Notes: generated from the letters alone by a model not told the origin. A DNA stretch of 64,000 nucleotides from BTRG01 sp036986275 (GCA_036986275.1 BTRG01000001.1:58118-122117), one strand, 5' to 3'. Numbered from the stretch's first letter, positions 16,163 through 25,026 are shown. Numbers and translations: made by a program.

Positions 16163-17437
16163 ATGAATGTCACTGATCCTCATAGCATACAAACGCCGGC
16201 CTTCGATCGGGAATTGAGCCTGGAGGCCTTGCTGGAGGGGTGTGACCTAGACCGCTTGATACCAGCACTCGCCACACTGCTGGGCACGCCCTTTCGCCTG
16301 CTGTCCGCTGATGGCGAGTTTGTGTGCGGCGATAAACTGGAGACCGTTGCCACGCGTGTTCCTCTGTGCATCGAGCTGGAGCCCATCGCCTATCTGGAAG
16401 TGCAGGATACCAACGAGGAACAGTTACTGGCCGCCGCCGGTCTTGTGGAGCTGGTGCTACGCGGCACGGCCCGTTACCTGATGGTGTCCGGTTTGCACAG
16501 TCAGACAGTACAGACCGATTACGAAGAACTGCAACGTCGACATCAGGCCCTGGAGGCCTCGGAACAGCGTTACCGGGAGCTGGCGAAAACCCTCGAGCAA
16601 CGGGTTGCCGACCAGGTGGATACCATCGAGACTACCCAGCGCCAGCTTTATCAGGCGGAAAAACTGTCCGCGGTGGGTCAACTGGCCGCCGGGGTGGCGC
16701 ACGAGATCAATAACCCCATAGGTTTTGTCATGAGCAACCTGAATACTGCCCGCGATTATCTCGATCAGCTGACAGCTTTTGCCAAAAACCTACAGCAGGA
16801 AGCCGGGGCCGCCGCGGCTTGGCGTGAGGCCGGTCTGGATACCCTGCTCACGGATTTTCACGACCTGTTGCGGGAGAGTCTGGAGGGCAGCGAACGTGTG
16901 GCGCGGATCGTGCGCGACCTGATGGGTTTTTCCAATACCGATGCCACCATCCGGGAGTCTGTCGATATCAATGCCTGTGTGCAAACAGTCTGCAATATGA
17001 CCTCCGGTGAGATCAACCGGTATGCGGAGCTGGTGCTGGAGCTGGGTGAACTGCCCTCGCTCTATTGTCAGCCGGGCTACCTGGCACAGGCTCTGCTGAG
17101 TCTGTTGCTAAATGCCGACCGGGCCGTCAGAGACACCGGTAGACAAGACGGTAAGATTCGCGTGCAGACCAGGTTTGAACCAGGACGGGACGGAGAGACG
17201 GACGAGATCGGCATTCGCATCACGGACAATGGTGCGGGCATGGCGCCGGATACCTTGACGCGAGTATTTGATCCCTTTTTCACCACCCATGATGTGGGTG
17301 AGGGCACCGGCCTGGGGCTGACCCTCAGCCGGGACATCATCCAGGCCCACGGCGGTCGCATCGAGGTGGAAAGTGAACCGGGTGTGGGGACGACGGTAAA
17401 TATTTATTTACCGATAGAAGTTGCGAGTAAGGAGTGA
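16163..17437 (+). CDS. Cytoplasmic sensor histidine kinase
   Basis: The protein has 424 aa and no transmembrane segment. The N-terminal 130 residues form a small GAF/PAS-like sensor (LLGTPFRLLSADGEFV; APIAYLEVQ-like strand). A coiled coil leads to the kinase core with H180 (GVAHEINNPIGF) and HATPase_c (DNGAGM, GEGTGLGLTLS). It is more divergent than the three kinases upstream. ATG 16163 is chosen; an earlier in-frame ATG at 16100 is inside the repeat. The gene ends by overlapping the region before the REC-GspE gene (start 6 bp after the stop), so the kinase is a good candidate phosphodonor for it. Confidence 0.9.
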   Translation: MNVTDPHSIQTPAFDRELSLEALLEGCDLDRLIPALATLLGTPFRLLSADGEFVCGDKLETVATRVPLCIELEPIAYLEVQDTNEEQLLAAAGLVELVLRGTARYLMVSGLHSQTVQTDYEELQRRHQALEASEQRYRELAKTLEQRVADQVDTIETTQRQLYQAEKLSAVGQLAAGVAHEINNPIGFVMSNLNTARDYLDQLTAFAKNLQQEAGAAAAWREAGLDTLLTDFHDLLRESLEGSERVARIVRDLMGFSNTDATIRESVDINACVQTVCNMTSGEINRYAELVLELGELPSLYCQPGYLAQALLSLLLNADRAVRDTGRQDGKIRVQTRFEPGRDGETDEIGIRITDNGAGMAPDTLTRVFDPFFTTHDVGEGTGLGLTLSRDIIQAHGGRIEVESEPGVGTTVNIYLPIEVASKE

Positions 17438-17442
17438 CTAGG

Positions 17443-19677
17443 ATGACCAACTACGCTCCCCTATTTACCGGCCAGCCCGCCGATGAAGGCCAAGAGTCGT
17501 CCGAGGCGCCACAGATCTATAGCATTCTGCTGGTGGATGATGAGCCCAACGTGCTGCATGCGTTACAGCGTGTTTTTCGTCAGGAGAACTACCGCATCCA
17601 TACCGCCGGCAATGGTCGGGAGGCGTTGAGCATTCTAAAGGCCCAGACCTGCCAGCTCATTATTTCCGATTATCTGATGCCGGGGATGAATGGCGGGGAA
17701 TTGCTGCGCGAGGTCAAGGCCCGCTATCCGCGGACCATCCGTATCATGCTCACCGGTCATGCGGATACCAATGCAGTGGTGGCGGCTGTCAAGGAAGGCG
17801 CCATTTACAAGTTTATGCTCAAGCCCTGGAACGATGACGATATACGCGTCACTGTGGCGTTGGCGTTGGAACAGTACGATTTGGTACAGCGCAACCAGGA
17901 ACTGGAAAAACAGAATACAGCCAAGGCCAGGGAGATCAACGCCTTGGCCAAGCTGGCGGTCACCAACCGCAGTCAGCTGGCCATCATGCTGCACAAACGA
18001 AGCCTGCTCAATGACAAGCAAGTGCAGGAATTGTATCAACAGCAACAGCGGCGCAAGGAACCGATGGTCAAGCTGGTCCTGGAACAGGACTGGGTCAGTG
18101 AACGGCAGTTCCGCGATATCCTGCGCCAGGAATTCATGATCGAGGAGGTGGCGCTGGCAGAGATCCAGGTTGATACGGCGGTGGCGGCCCTGTTGCCGCG
18201 TAGCTTTTGCCAACGCCAGTGGGTGTTGCCGTTACGTCAGGTCAAACGGCACTTGACACTGGTGATGGCCGACCCGCTGGACAGTGGCCTGCTCGATGAA
18301 TTGCGTTTTACCACCGGCCTGGAGATCGGGGCCGTGATGGCCCCGGTGGCCGATATCCGGGCCAAGATCGACGAGGTCTATGGTGAGGAAATTATTTCGT
18401 TCGACGAACTGGAAACCATGGTATCCAGCGCCGACCCGTTCGAGGGCATCGAAATCATTATCGAGGATGATGATGACATCCCCCTGGACGAACTGTTGCG
18501 TGGCACCGACGAACCGCCAGCCATCCGCCTGGTCAACGCCATTATTTTGGAGGCGGTACGCCTGCGGGCCAGCGATATTCACATTCATCCGCGCACCAAG
18601 AGCGTGGTTGTGCGCTACCGCATCGACGGCATTCTGGTGGACAAGATTCAGGTGCCGCACCACTTGTTCCTGTCGCTGGTGTCACGCATCAAAATAATGG
18701 CCGAACTGGATATTTCCGAACGTCGGCGGCCCCAGGATGGCCGCATTACCGTGAAGACCCCGTTGCGGATTCTTGACCTGCGCATTTCCGTCCTGCCCAC
18801 CCTCAACGGAGAAAAGATTGTCATGCGCTTGCTGGACCGCAATGCGGAAGTTTTTTCCCTGAGTGCATTGGGACTTTCTGACGCCAATGAGACCACCATC
18901 ATGAATGTAGTCAGCAAGCCCCAGGGCATTATCCTTGCCACGGGACCGACGGGCAGCGGCAAGACCTCCACCCTGTATGCCATGCTCCAGTATCAGGCCA
19001 CGCCCGAAAAGAATTATGTCACCATCGAGGACCCCGTTGAATATTATCTGGACATGGCGGGGCAGGTAATGGTCCGGGAAAAGATCGGGTTGGATTTCAG
19101 CAGCGTCCTGCGGGCTGTGTTACGCCAGGACCCGGATGTCATCCTGCTGGGTGAGATCCGCGATAGGGAAACCGCCGAGGTGGCCTTCCATGCCGCGTTA
19201 ACGGGGCACCTGGTCTACACTACCCTGCACACCAACTCGGCAATCGCCACCATTGCCCGCCTGTTTGAGTTAGGCACCAAGTCCCATACCATCGCCTCTG
19301 CTCTGGAGGCCATTATTGCTCAGCGTCTGGTACGAAAGATCTGCGAAGACTGCCGTACACCTGTTACACCCCAACGGGATCTGTTGCACAAGCTGGGGCC
19401 CGTGTTTCAGGCTGAGGACATGGTATTTTTTCAGGGCCAAGGTTGCGACCAGTGTCACCAGGCGGGTTATCTTGGCCGCGTCGGTATCTATGAAATATTG
19501 CTGCCCAGTGAAGAAATGTGCCATTTGATCTCATCCGGATCCAGTGTGCGCGAGATCAGCGAAATGGCCAGGCAGGAAAATTTTACTACCCTGCTTGAAG
19601 ATGCACGGGAAAAAGTAAAACAGGGACAAACCACTCTCCAAGAGGTGCTGCGGGTACTCGGTCCGCAGGTACTTTGA
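17443..19677 (+). CDS. Receiver-fused GspE/PilB-type ATPase
   Basis: The protein has 744 aa. The receiver (about 25-145; acceptor D76 in ISDYLMPGMNG; FMLKPWNDDD) is joined to a GspE_N/MshEN-like region (about 180-320) and a complete type II secretion/type IV pilus ATPase. Walker A is GPTGSGKTS (501-509), the Asp box EDPVEY, Walker B LLGEIRD, the His box TGHLVYTTLHTNS, and the zinc-type Cys pairs are C634-x2-C637 and C668-x2-C671. Such ATPases power pilus extension or secretion. The receiver fusion implies phosphorylation control. No pilin or inner membrane platform gene is adjacent; pilMNOPQ lies about 21 kb away. ATG 17443 has AGGAG upstream. Confidence 0.93.
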   Translation: MTNYAPLFTGQPADEGQESSEAPQIYSILLVDDEPNVLHALQRVFRQENYRIHTAGNGREALSILKAQTCQLIISDYLMPGMNGGELLREVKARYPRTIRIMLTGHADTNAVVAAVKEGAIYKFMLKPWNDDDIRVTVALALEQYDLVQRNQELEKQNTAKAREINALAKLAVTNRSQLAIMLHKRSLLNDKQVQELYQQQQRRKEPMVKLVLEQDWVSERQFRDILRQEFMIEEVALAEIQVDTAVAALLPRSFCQRQWVLPLRQVKRHLTLVMADPLDSGLLDELRFTTGLEIGAVMAPVADIRAKIDEVYGEEIISFDELETMVSSADPFEGIEIIIEDDDDIPLDELLRGTDEPPAIRLVNAIILEAVRLRASDIHIHPRTKSVVVRYRIDGILVDKIQVPHHLFLSLVSRIKIMAELDISERRRPQDGRITVKTPLRILDLRISVLPTLNGEKIVMRLLDRNAEVFSLSALGLSDANETTIMNVVSKPQGIILATGPTGSGKTSTLYAMLQYQATPEKNYVTIEDPVEYYLDMAGQVMVREKIGLDFSSVLRAVLRQDPDVILLGEIRDRETAEVAFHAALTGHLVYTTLHTNSAIATIARLFELGTKSHTIASALEAIIAQRLVRKICEDCRTPVTPQRDLLHKLGPVFQAEDMVFFQGQGCDQCHQAGYLGRVGIYEILLPSEEMCHLISSGSSVREISEMARQENFTTLLEDAREKVKQGQTTLQEVLRVLGPQVL

Positions 19678-19924
19678 ATAGGCGAGTGTCTCTGAAGAGA
19701 GAACGAAGACGATAATGGTGATGTCACAAAGATCAATCCGTGCCTGAAAAGGCTAACTATAAAATGTCATGGCCATCTATGTGACCTTGTTGTCTCTATA
19801 AATTTTTCATGGGCACACATTTATAAAGATAGCTGGCCAAGAACATTGATACCTGCCCCATGTGGCCAGCGCCCAGGTAAACCATGGAAAGATGTAGACG
19901 GTATGTTATTGAAACAGGGAGAAA

Positions 19925-20001
19925 TGGCGCGCCCGACAGGATTCGAACCTGTGACCACCGCCTTCGGAGGGCGGTACTCTATCCAGCTGAGCTACGGGCG
20001 C
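19925..20001 (-). tRNA. tRNA-Arg (anticodon CCG)
   Basis: The gene is 77 nt on the minus strand. The acceptor stem GCGCCCG pairs with CGGGCGC, followed by discriminator G and an encoded CCA (complement of TGG at 19925-19927). The D arm contains GCTCAGCTGGATAGAG, the anticodon stem ACCGCC/GGCGGT encloses the loop CTCCGAA with anticodon CCG, and the T arm contains GGTTCGAATCC. It reads CGG codons. Confidence 0.97.
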
Positions 20002-20250
20002 TAGTGTGTTTTCTGGGTTAAAGAATTCGTATTTATGGTCGAAGCCTTTAAATATTAAAGGTTTTTTCTCGTAATCTTGGTTGTGAACCGGGCAAGCATA
20101 ACCGTCGATGCCGGTGGCGTCCATGCCCGAATGGGTAGCTTCCTTCGGTGTAATATTAGGGTATACTCACGCACCATTTTTCAGGCCCGTGCCTTGTGAA
20201 CCAGGGTGTCGGGGATCGTTTTTATTTTAATGAAGAGGAAGGATAGAAAC

Positions 20251-20724
20251 ATGAGTGATATGAGTGATCGTGATTTTACCCGTAGTTTCACTTACATGCT
20301 GGTGGCGATGGCAGCCCTGACAGTAGTGATCTACGTTATTGCCAATAGCATAGGCGGCAAGCCCGAGAAGACCGCCGCTGTTGACAAAGATGTTGTTGCC
20401 CGCATCGCGCCCGTTGGCCAAGTGTCTATCATGGGCTCCGTTCTGAATGCCGTGATTCCTGCCGCCCAGGCGGCTGATGGTAAGGCTACATTCAACGCAA
20501 GCTGTGCCGCCTGTCACGCAACCGGTGTTGCCGGTGCACCCAAGGTGGGTGATAAGGCTAACTGGAAGGCCCGCATCGCACAGGGTAACAAGACTTTATA
20601 CAGTCATGCTATCAAGGGTTATCAGGGCAAGAAGGGCTTCATGCCTGCCAAGGGCGGTAACGCCAGCTTGTCCGATGCCGCGGTAAAGGCCGCGGTCGAC
20701 CACATGGTGGCTGGCTCCAAATAA
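20251..20724 (+). CDS. Membrane-anchored cytochrome c5-type monohaem protein
   Basis: The protein has 157 aa. An N-terminal membrane anchor (about residues 10-30, YMLVAMAALTVVIYVIA) is followed by a flexible linker and one class I cytochrome c domain with the haem motif CAACH and a likely Met ligand in KGFMPAKGG. It probably carries electrons in the periplasm to a terminal oxidase or reductase. ATG 20251 has AGGAAGGA upstream; an earlier in-frame ATG at 20230 or start at 20206 lacks support. A possible -10 (TATACT) lies at 20162. The gene is followed by a hairpin terminator. Confidence 0.92.
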   Translation: MSDMSDRDFTRSFTYMLVAMAALTVVIYVIANSIGGKPEKTAAVDKDVVARIAPVGQVSIMGSVLNAVIPAAQAADGKATFNASCAACHATGVAGAPKVGDKANWKARIAQGNKTLYSHAIKGYQGKKGFMPAKGGNASLSDAAVKAAVDHMVAGSK

Positions 20725-20774
20725 GCCAAACCATTTGGTTTGATTGCGCTGGTTCGACCGACTGGTTTGACTAC

Positions 20775-20806
20775 AAACGGCCCCTGGTTCAGGGGCCGTT
20801 TTTTTA
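20775..20806. terminator. Rho-independent terminator
   Basis: A GC-rich stem AACGGCCCCT / AGGGGCCGTT with a 4-base loop is followed by a run of T. It lies between the converging cytochrome and comM genes and ends the cytochrome transcript; the A-run on the other side gives weak function in reverse. Confidence 0.9.
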
Positions 20807-20813
20807 TGCGGGA

Positions 20814-22352
20814 TCAGGATATATTGGAGACGGCGTATTGATGTGTAGTCTGGCGATCAAGCGTACGGTATTGCACGGCTTCGGCAATATGTTCGGCCGA
20901 CAGGCCACTACTACCCGCCAGGTCGGCAATAGTGCGCGCGACCTTGAGTATGCGATGGTAGGCTCGGGCGCTAAGTCCCAACCTGACCATGGCCTGATCC
21001 AGAATGGCGCGGGATTCATCATCCAGTGCGCAGTATTCTTCCAGTTCTTTCTGGCTCAGGCCCTGGTTGGTTTTTTGCTGGCGTTGATATTGGATGTTGC
21101 GTGCAGCCAGTACCCGTCCCCTTACCGAGGCGCTGGATTCACCTGCCGGTAGCCTGGGGTTGAGCAAGGTATTGTGGCTCAGGGCCGGTACATCAACATG
21201 TAAATCAATTCGGTCCAGCAAGGGCCCGGAAATACGGCCGCGGTATCGTTGCACCTGGTCGGTTGTGCAGTGACAGCGGCCGGAGGGGTCGCCCAGGTGA
21301 CCACAGGGGCAGGGATTCATGGCGGCGATGAGTTGAAAGCGGGCCGGGAAATCTGCCTGTCGGGCGGCGCGGGAAATGGTGATTCGTCCTGACTCCAGGG
21401 GTTCGCGCAGGACTTCCAGTACACGTCTATCGAATTCCGGCAGTTCGTCGAGAAACAACACACCATTATGAGCCAGTGATATCTCACCCGGTCTCGGCGT
21501 ACTCCCACCCCCCACCAGGGCCACACCCGAGGCAGTATGATGCGGTGCCCGAAATGGACGTTTCCGCCATAGACTGACATCAAAGCGTTGCTCACTGATG
21601 GAAAGAATGGAGGCCGTTTCCAGTGCCGCATCCTTATCCATATCCGGCAGGATGCCCGGCAGCCGTGTGGCCAGCATGGTCTTGCCAGACCCCGGTGGAC
21701 CAATAAAAAGCAGGCTATGGCCACCGGCCGCGGCAATTTCCAGCGCACGTTTCGCCTGGTGTTGGCCGCGTACATCGGTGAGATCGTCATAGTCGCTGTG
21801 CTGTGGCGATATCTCGGGGGCCTTGAGTCCGGGCAGCATGGCCGTCCCGTTGAGATGACCGACGACCTCCAGCAAGTGTGAGGCCGCAACCAGTGTTTCG
21901 GTGTCGGCCAGCGCGGCCTCTTCGGCGCAGTTGGCCGGTAAAATCAAAATGCGCCCTGTCTTGCAGGTGTGCAGGGCGGCAACCAGACTGCCGCGCACCG
22001 CGCGAATTTCTCCAGTGAGCGCGAGCTCACCGATAAGTTCATGGCGCTCTACCGTATCCCGTGATAGTTGGCCGCTGGCCACCAGGATGCCGATGGCAAT
22101 AGGCAAATCAAAGCGTCCACCTTCTTTGGGTAAGTCCGCGGGCGCGAGGTTGATGGTGATGCGCCTGGCGGGGAATTCGAAACCGGCATTGATCAGTGCG
22201 CTGCGTACCCGGTCTTTGCTTTCGCGTACGGCGGCCTCCGGCAGGCCGACAATTGAAAGTGCCGGCAAGCCATTGGTTAAATGGGTCTCAACGGTGACCA
22301 GGGGTGCCGCCACGCCCGTGAGCGCGCGGCTGTAGACAACGGCAAGTGACAT
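20814..22352 (-). CDS. comM: YifB/ComM family Mg-chelatase-like AAA ATPase
   Basis: The protein has 512 aa, the usual length. An N-terminal Lon-protease-like fold domain (1-180) precedes the AAA core with Walker A GPPGSGKTML, Walker B VLFLDELPEF and a Cys cluster (CPCGHLGD...CHC) typical of the family. A C-terminal Mg-chelatase segment follows. ComM is a helicase that promotes branch migration in natural transformation. It is transcribed towards the cytochrome gene, and ubiK lies just upstream in the same direction. Confidence 0.95.
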   Translation of the reverse strand: MSLAVVYSRALTGVAAPLVTVETHLTNGLPALSIVGLPEAAVRESKDRVRSALINAGFEFPARRITINLAPADLPKEGGRFDLPIAIGILVASGQLSRDTVERHELIGELALTGEIRAVRGSLVAALHTCKTGRILILPANCAEEAALADTETLVAASHLLEVVGHLNGTAMLPGLKAPEISPQHSDYDDLTDVRGQHQAKRALEIAAAGGHSLLFIGPPGSGKTMLATRLPGILPDMDKDAALETASILSISEQRFDVSLWRKRPFRAPHHTASGVALVGGGSTPRPGEISLAHNGVLFLDELPEFDRRVLEVLREPLESGRITISRAARQADFPARFQLIAAMNPCPCGHLGDPSGRCHCTTDQVQRYRGRISGPLLDRIDLHVDVPALSHNTLLNPRLPAGESSASVRGRVLAARNIQYQRQQKTNQGLSQKELEEYCALDDESRAILDQAMVRLGLSARAYHRILKVARTIADLAGSSGLSAEHIAEAVQYRTLDRQTTHQYAVSNIS

Positions 22353-22382
22353 GAATTCCTTCCGTGGATATTCGTGAATAGT

Positions 22383-22622
22383 TTATTGCGACAGTTTTTG
22401 TTCCAGTTTCGTGACGGTCTTTTCCAGCGCCTCAATTTTTTCGCGCGTGCGCTGTAATAAGGCCTTTTGGATCTCCAACTCCTCCCGCGTAACCAGGCCC
22501 ATGCGGTCCAATTGGGCCTGTAGCACCTGACGAAGATTTTTTTCTATGTCCCGTGTAATCCCCGCCGGAAAGGCCGCTGACAGGGCACGTGTGATTTCAT
22601 CTATGAATTGGGGTCTGTTCAT
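22383..22622 (-). CDS. ubiK: UbiK/BMFP family accessory factor
   Basis: The protein has 79 aa. It is a short helical protein with a C-terminal coiled coil (LQRTREKIEALEKTVTKLE) and the FPAG motif of the YqiC/BMFP family. UbiK helps the aerobic ubiquinone biosynthesis complex and binds membranes. Length and location next to comM are as in many gammaproteobacteria. It is probably co-transcribed with comM, 30 bp apart. Confidence 0.92.
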   Translation of the reverse strand: MNRPQFIDEITRALSAAFPAGITRDIEKNLRQVLQAQLDRMGLVTREELEIQKALLQRTREKIEALEKTVTKLEQKLSQ

Positions 22623-22781
22623 CGCCTGATGCTACCGTTTATCTTTTGTTGCCAGCCGTATAGTCCAATCATACCGCATTCATGGCCATAGTGATTTCCT
22701 TGTGTGGGCGGAATCCGTACAATGCGCACTGTTTTGGTTCACGGAAACTTTTCACGCCACATGGTCCGGGAGAAAGCGCAG

Positions 22782-23504
22782 GTGAAAGCCAATACCCCAG
22801 TTTGCTGCATATTATTAATGGCTTTGTCGATGGCGCCCATGGCGGCGCTGGCCACCGACAGTCTGAAGTCAGAAGTGGCTTTGGTCTCGGATTATGTCTT
22901 TCGGGGCATATCCCAAAGCAATAACAAGGCGGCCCTGCAAGGCGGCGCTGAGTATCAGCACAGTCTGGGATTCTATGCCGGCGCCTGGGGTTCAATGGTG
23001 GATACCGAACCATTTAATGCGCCGGATGACGGTTCATTTATCGAGGTGGACCTGTATGGTGGATTTAGTTCCGAGATTAAAGCCATTGATCTGGGCTGGG
23101 ATGTGGGCGTCATTTCCTATCAATACAACGACAGCGATGACACTTATAACGAAGTCTATGGCAGCGTCAGTTTCGATCCCTGGCGCGATCACCTGACAGT
23201 GGTGGGCAAGGTGTCCTATGACTGGGACAACAATGTCACCACGGCCGAGGCGCTGGCCACGCTGGATCTGGGCCGGGACATCCACCTTAATTTTCACCCG
23301 GGACAGGTGCGCTATGATGAAACCGCAGCCGAAGATTACTTCTTTGCCGAGGCGGGTGTCGGCACCCGTTTTGACTTCTCCCGCTATATCAAAACCCTGG
23401 ATGTCGATATCAATTATTCGGACACCGATCTCGATCAGGATATTGATGGCAACTCCGGTATCACACATAAAATCTGGTGGTTGGGGTTGAAGGCGCATTT
23501 TTAA
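22782..23504 (+). CDS. TorF family putative porin
   Basis: The protein has 240 aa. The signal peptide CCILLMALSMAPMAALA is followed by a mature beta-rich domain beginning with V-S-D-Y-V-F-R-G-I-S-Q-S-N-N, the hallmark of the TorF/Gcw_chp outer membrane family. The C-terminus ends with Phe, as is usual for barrels. GTG 22782 is chosen: it has GGGAG 9 bp upstream and gives a well-formed signal peptide. Upstream in-frame starts (22704, 22722, 22761) lack ribosome sites. Substrate unknown. A second TorF protein follows after a regulatory region. Confidence 0.88.
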   Translation: MKANTPVCCILLMALSMAPMAALATDSLKSEVALVSDYVFRGISQSNNKAALQGGAEYQHSLGFYAGAWGSMVDTEPFNAPDDGSFIEVDLYGGFSSEIKAIDLGWDVGVISYQYNDSDDTYNEVYGSVSFDPWRDHLTVVGKVSYDWDNNVTTAEALATLDLGRDIHLNFHPGQVRYDETAAEDYFFAEAGVGTRFDFSRYIKTLDVDINYSDTDLDQDIDGNSGITHKIWWLGLKAHF

Positions 23505-23608
23505 AGAAAAATGAAAATCGCATCGTCATTTTTCGGTTTTAGAAAACTTCCTGGATGGGCTGCCAGAGTTTCCTGAATGCATTAATTTAGGAAACCCCTG
23601 ACTGCGGT

Positions 23609-23640
23609 AGGCGTGGCCGAATCCGGGCATGCCTTTTTTA
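23609..23640 (+). terminator. Probable Rho-independent terminator of the first TorF gene
   Basis: The stem AGGCGTG / CATGCCT (one G-T pair) with additional pairing inside is followed by TTTTTT. It lies about 105 bp after the stop. Confidence 0.55.
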
Positions 23641-23662
23641 TGTCCATAGATCCTTTCCTATT

Positions 23663-23679
23663 TGCACAAAATAAGTGCA
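23663..23679. promoter_or_regulatory. NtrC-type binding site
   Basis: TGCACAAAATAAGTGCA is a palindrome of the TGCAC-N7-GTGCA form recognised by NtrC. It lies about 95 bp upstream of the sigma-54 -24 element, the usual position for an enhancer. Confidence 0.75.
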
Positions 23680-23694
23680 TGCACGGCTTTGGTG

Positions 23695-23711
23695 CTCACC
23701 ATTGTGGTGCA
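23695..23711. promoter_or_regulatory. Second NtrC-type binding site
   Basis: CTCACCATTGTGGTGCA has one perfect half-site (GGTGCA) and one with two changes against TGCACC. It is spaced 32 bp (three helical turns) from the first site, as in known glnA/glnK enhancers. Confidence 0.65.
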
Positions 23712-23772
23712 TAGCTGCGCCAAAATGGGGACGACTATTATCTAATTGTTTGTTTCTTAAGACTAAAAGATG

Positions 23773-23789
23773 TTGGCACAGGAACTGCT
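23773..23789 (+). promoter_or_regulatory. Sigma-54 promoter of the TorF-glnK-amtB operon
   Basis: TTGGCACAGGAACTGCT matches the -24/-12 consensus with invariant GG and GC at the proper distance; only the G after TGGCAC and the first T of TTGC differ. It lies about 80 bp before the ATG of the second TorF gene and downstream of two NtrC-like sites. Confidence 0.85.
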
Positions 23790-23868
23790 ACGAAAGCCGT
23801 CACGCAGGCCCCTTAGGCTTGTGGACACGATTACTTCACCACAAACGAAACCAATCGGGAGAGAAACA

Positions 23869-24618
23869 ATGAAAACCATAAAGAAACTAGGAGGCGCAGT
23901 GGCCCTGGCTGCGACCATGGGTGTGACGCCGGTCGCCATGGCCGATTTGTCCGCCAATGCCGCGGCCACCAGTAACTATGTCTGGCGCGGTACTACACAA
24001 ACCAACAACGGCGCCGCGGTATCCGGGGGTATTGATTACAGCGCACCCTTCGGCGTTTATGCGGGCACCTGGGTCTCAAATACTACTTTGGTTGGCTCTA
24101 AAGGGAATGTTTCACAAGAGCTAGATCTCTATGCTGGATGGACTCACGAGTTTGGTCCTGTTGGTTTTGATGTCGGTGTTATCCGATACGGGTATCCGCA
24201 AAGCGAAGACATAGATTGGATCGAAGGTTATGTGGGTGCCAGCTTTAGTGCCGGCCCGGTAGACCTTTCCGCTCAGGTCAATGTGAGTAATGATGTTTTC
24301 GGCACCGATGAAAATGGGTTGTATGTAGAGTTCTCCGCCGAAACAGAAGTAAAGGGTCTGACGCTGGCCGCGCACGTGGGCACATATGACTTTGAGTTTG
24401 GTGATAGTGATGAAGTATTGGCCGCGGGTGAAACCTATGCCGGTTATGACGATTACGTCGATTTCAGTATTAGTGTCAGCAAGGATGAATTCACGTTTGC
24501 CTTATCGAACACAACCCTGAGTGGTAATGATACCGCCGGTAATCCTTTATTCGGTCTTGACGATGATCCAAAGATTTTCGTTACCTGGGCCTCGGAGTGG
24601 GATCTGCTGAAGAAATAA
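23869..24618 (+). CDS. TorF family putative porin, nitrogen-regulated
   Basis: The protein has 249 aa. A signal peptide (K-rich n-region, core GGAVALAATMGVTPVAMA) is followed by the TorF start A-T-S-N-Y-V-W-R-G-T-T-Q-T-N-N-G. It is likely an outer membrane barrel that helps take up a nitrogen compound, which I infer from the operon with glnK-amtB and from the sigma-54/NtrC control signals. It differs from the upstream TorF protein in length and loops but shares the family motifs. ATG 23869 has GGGAGAG upstream; longer starts run into the promoter. Confidence 0.92.
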   Translation: MKTIKKLGGAVALAATMGVTPVAMADLSANAAATSNYVWRGTTQTNNGAAVSGGIDYSAPFGVYAGTWVSNTTLVGSKGNVSQELDLYAGWTHEFGPVGFDVGVIRYGYPQSEDIDWIEGYVGASFSAGPVDLSAQVNVSNDVFGTDENGLYVEFSAETEVKGLTLAAHVGTYDFEFGDSDEVLAAGETYAGYDDYVDFSISVSKDEFTFALSNTTLSGNDTAGNPLFGLDDDPKIFVTWASEWDLLKK

Positions 24619-24655
24619 GCGCTTTACACAAATTAAATAATTAGGAGAGAGGCTG

Positions 24656-24994
24656 ATGAAATTAGTAACTGCAATCATCAAGCCCTTCAAGCTGGACGAC
24701 GTACGTGATGCCCTGTCAGGAGTGGGTGTGCAGGGCATTACCGTCACCGAGGTCAAGGGCTTCGGGCGGCAGAAGGGTCATACCGAGCTATACAGGGGAG
24801 CAGAATACGTGGTCGACTTCCTGCCCAAGATAAAGGTTGAGGCAGCGATAGATGCGAATTTGCTTGATCAGGTGATCGAAGCGATCGTCGGTGCCGCTAA
24901 GACCGACAAGATCGGTGATGGCAAGATCTTTGTTGCCGATATCGAACAGGTCGTACGCATACGTACCGGCGAGACCGGCAAAGATGCACTGTAA
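24656..24994 (+). CDS. glnK: PII signal protein GlnK
   Basis: The protein has 112 aa, the exact family length. The T-loop contains the uridylylated Tyr51 (GHTELYRGAEY), and the B and C loops look normal (GDGKIFVADIEQVVRIRTGE). It regulates AmtB and nitrogen assimilation in response to 2-oxoglutarate, ATP/ADP and uridylylation. It lies 37 bp after the TorF gene and 32 bp before amtB, with the ribosome site AGGAGAG. Confidence 0.97.
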   Translation: MKLVTAIIKPFKLDDVRDALSGVGVQGITVTEVKGFGRQKGHTELYRGAEYVVDFLPKIKVEAAIDANLLDQVIEAIVGAAKTDKIGDGKIFVADIEQVVRIRTGETGKDAL

Positions 24995-25026
24995 CCCCTT
25001 CAGACGCGAATTGCGGAGGAATTATT

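Larger units (their letters stand above)
23505..23868. other. Intergenic region with terminator, NtrC sites and sigma-54 promoter
   Basis: These 364 bp between the two TorF genes hold no convincing coding sequence. They contain a probable terminator (23609-23640), two NtrC-like sites (23663-23679 and 23695-23711), a sigma-54 promoter (23773-23789) and the ribosome binding site GGGAGAG before ATG 23869. A short ORF through the promoter region (from 23770) is only the extension of the downstream frame. Confidence 0.8.

Noticed and set aside
19678..19924. Terminator or small RNA after the REC-GspE gene
   Set aside because: Only a weak 7-bp inverted repeat (GCTGGCC...GGCCAGC) with a long loop is present and no T run follows.
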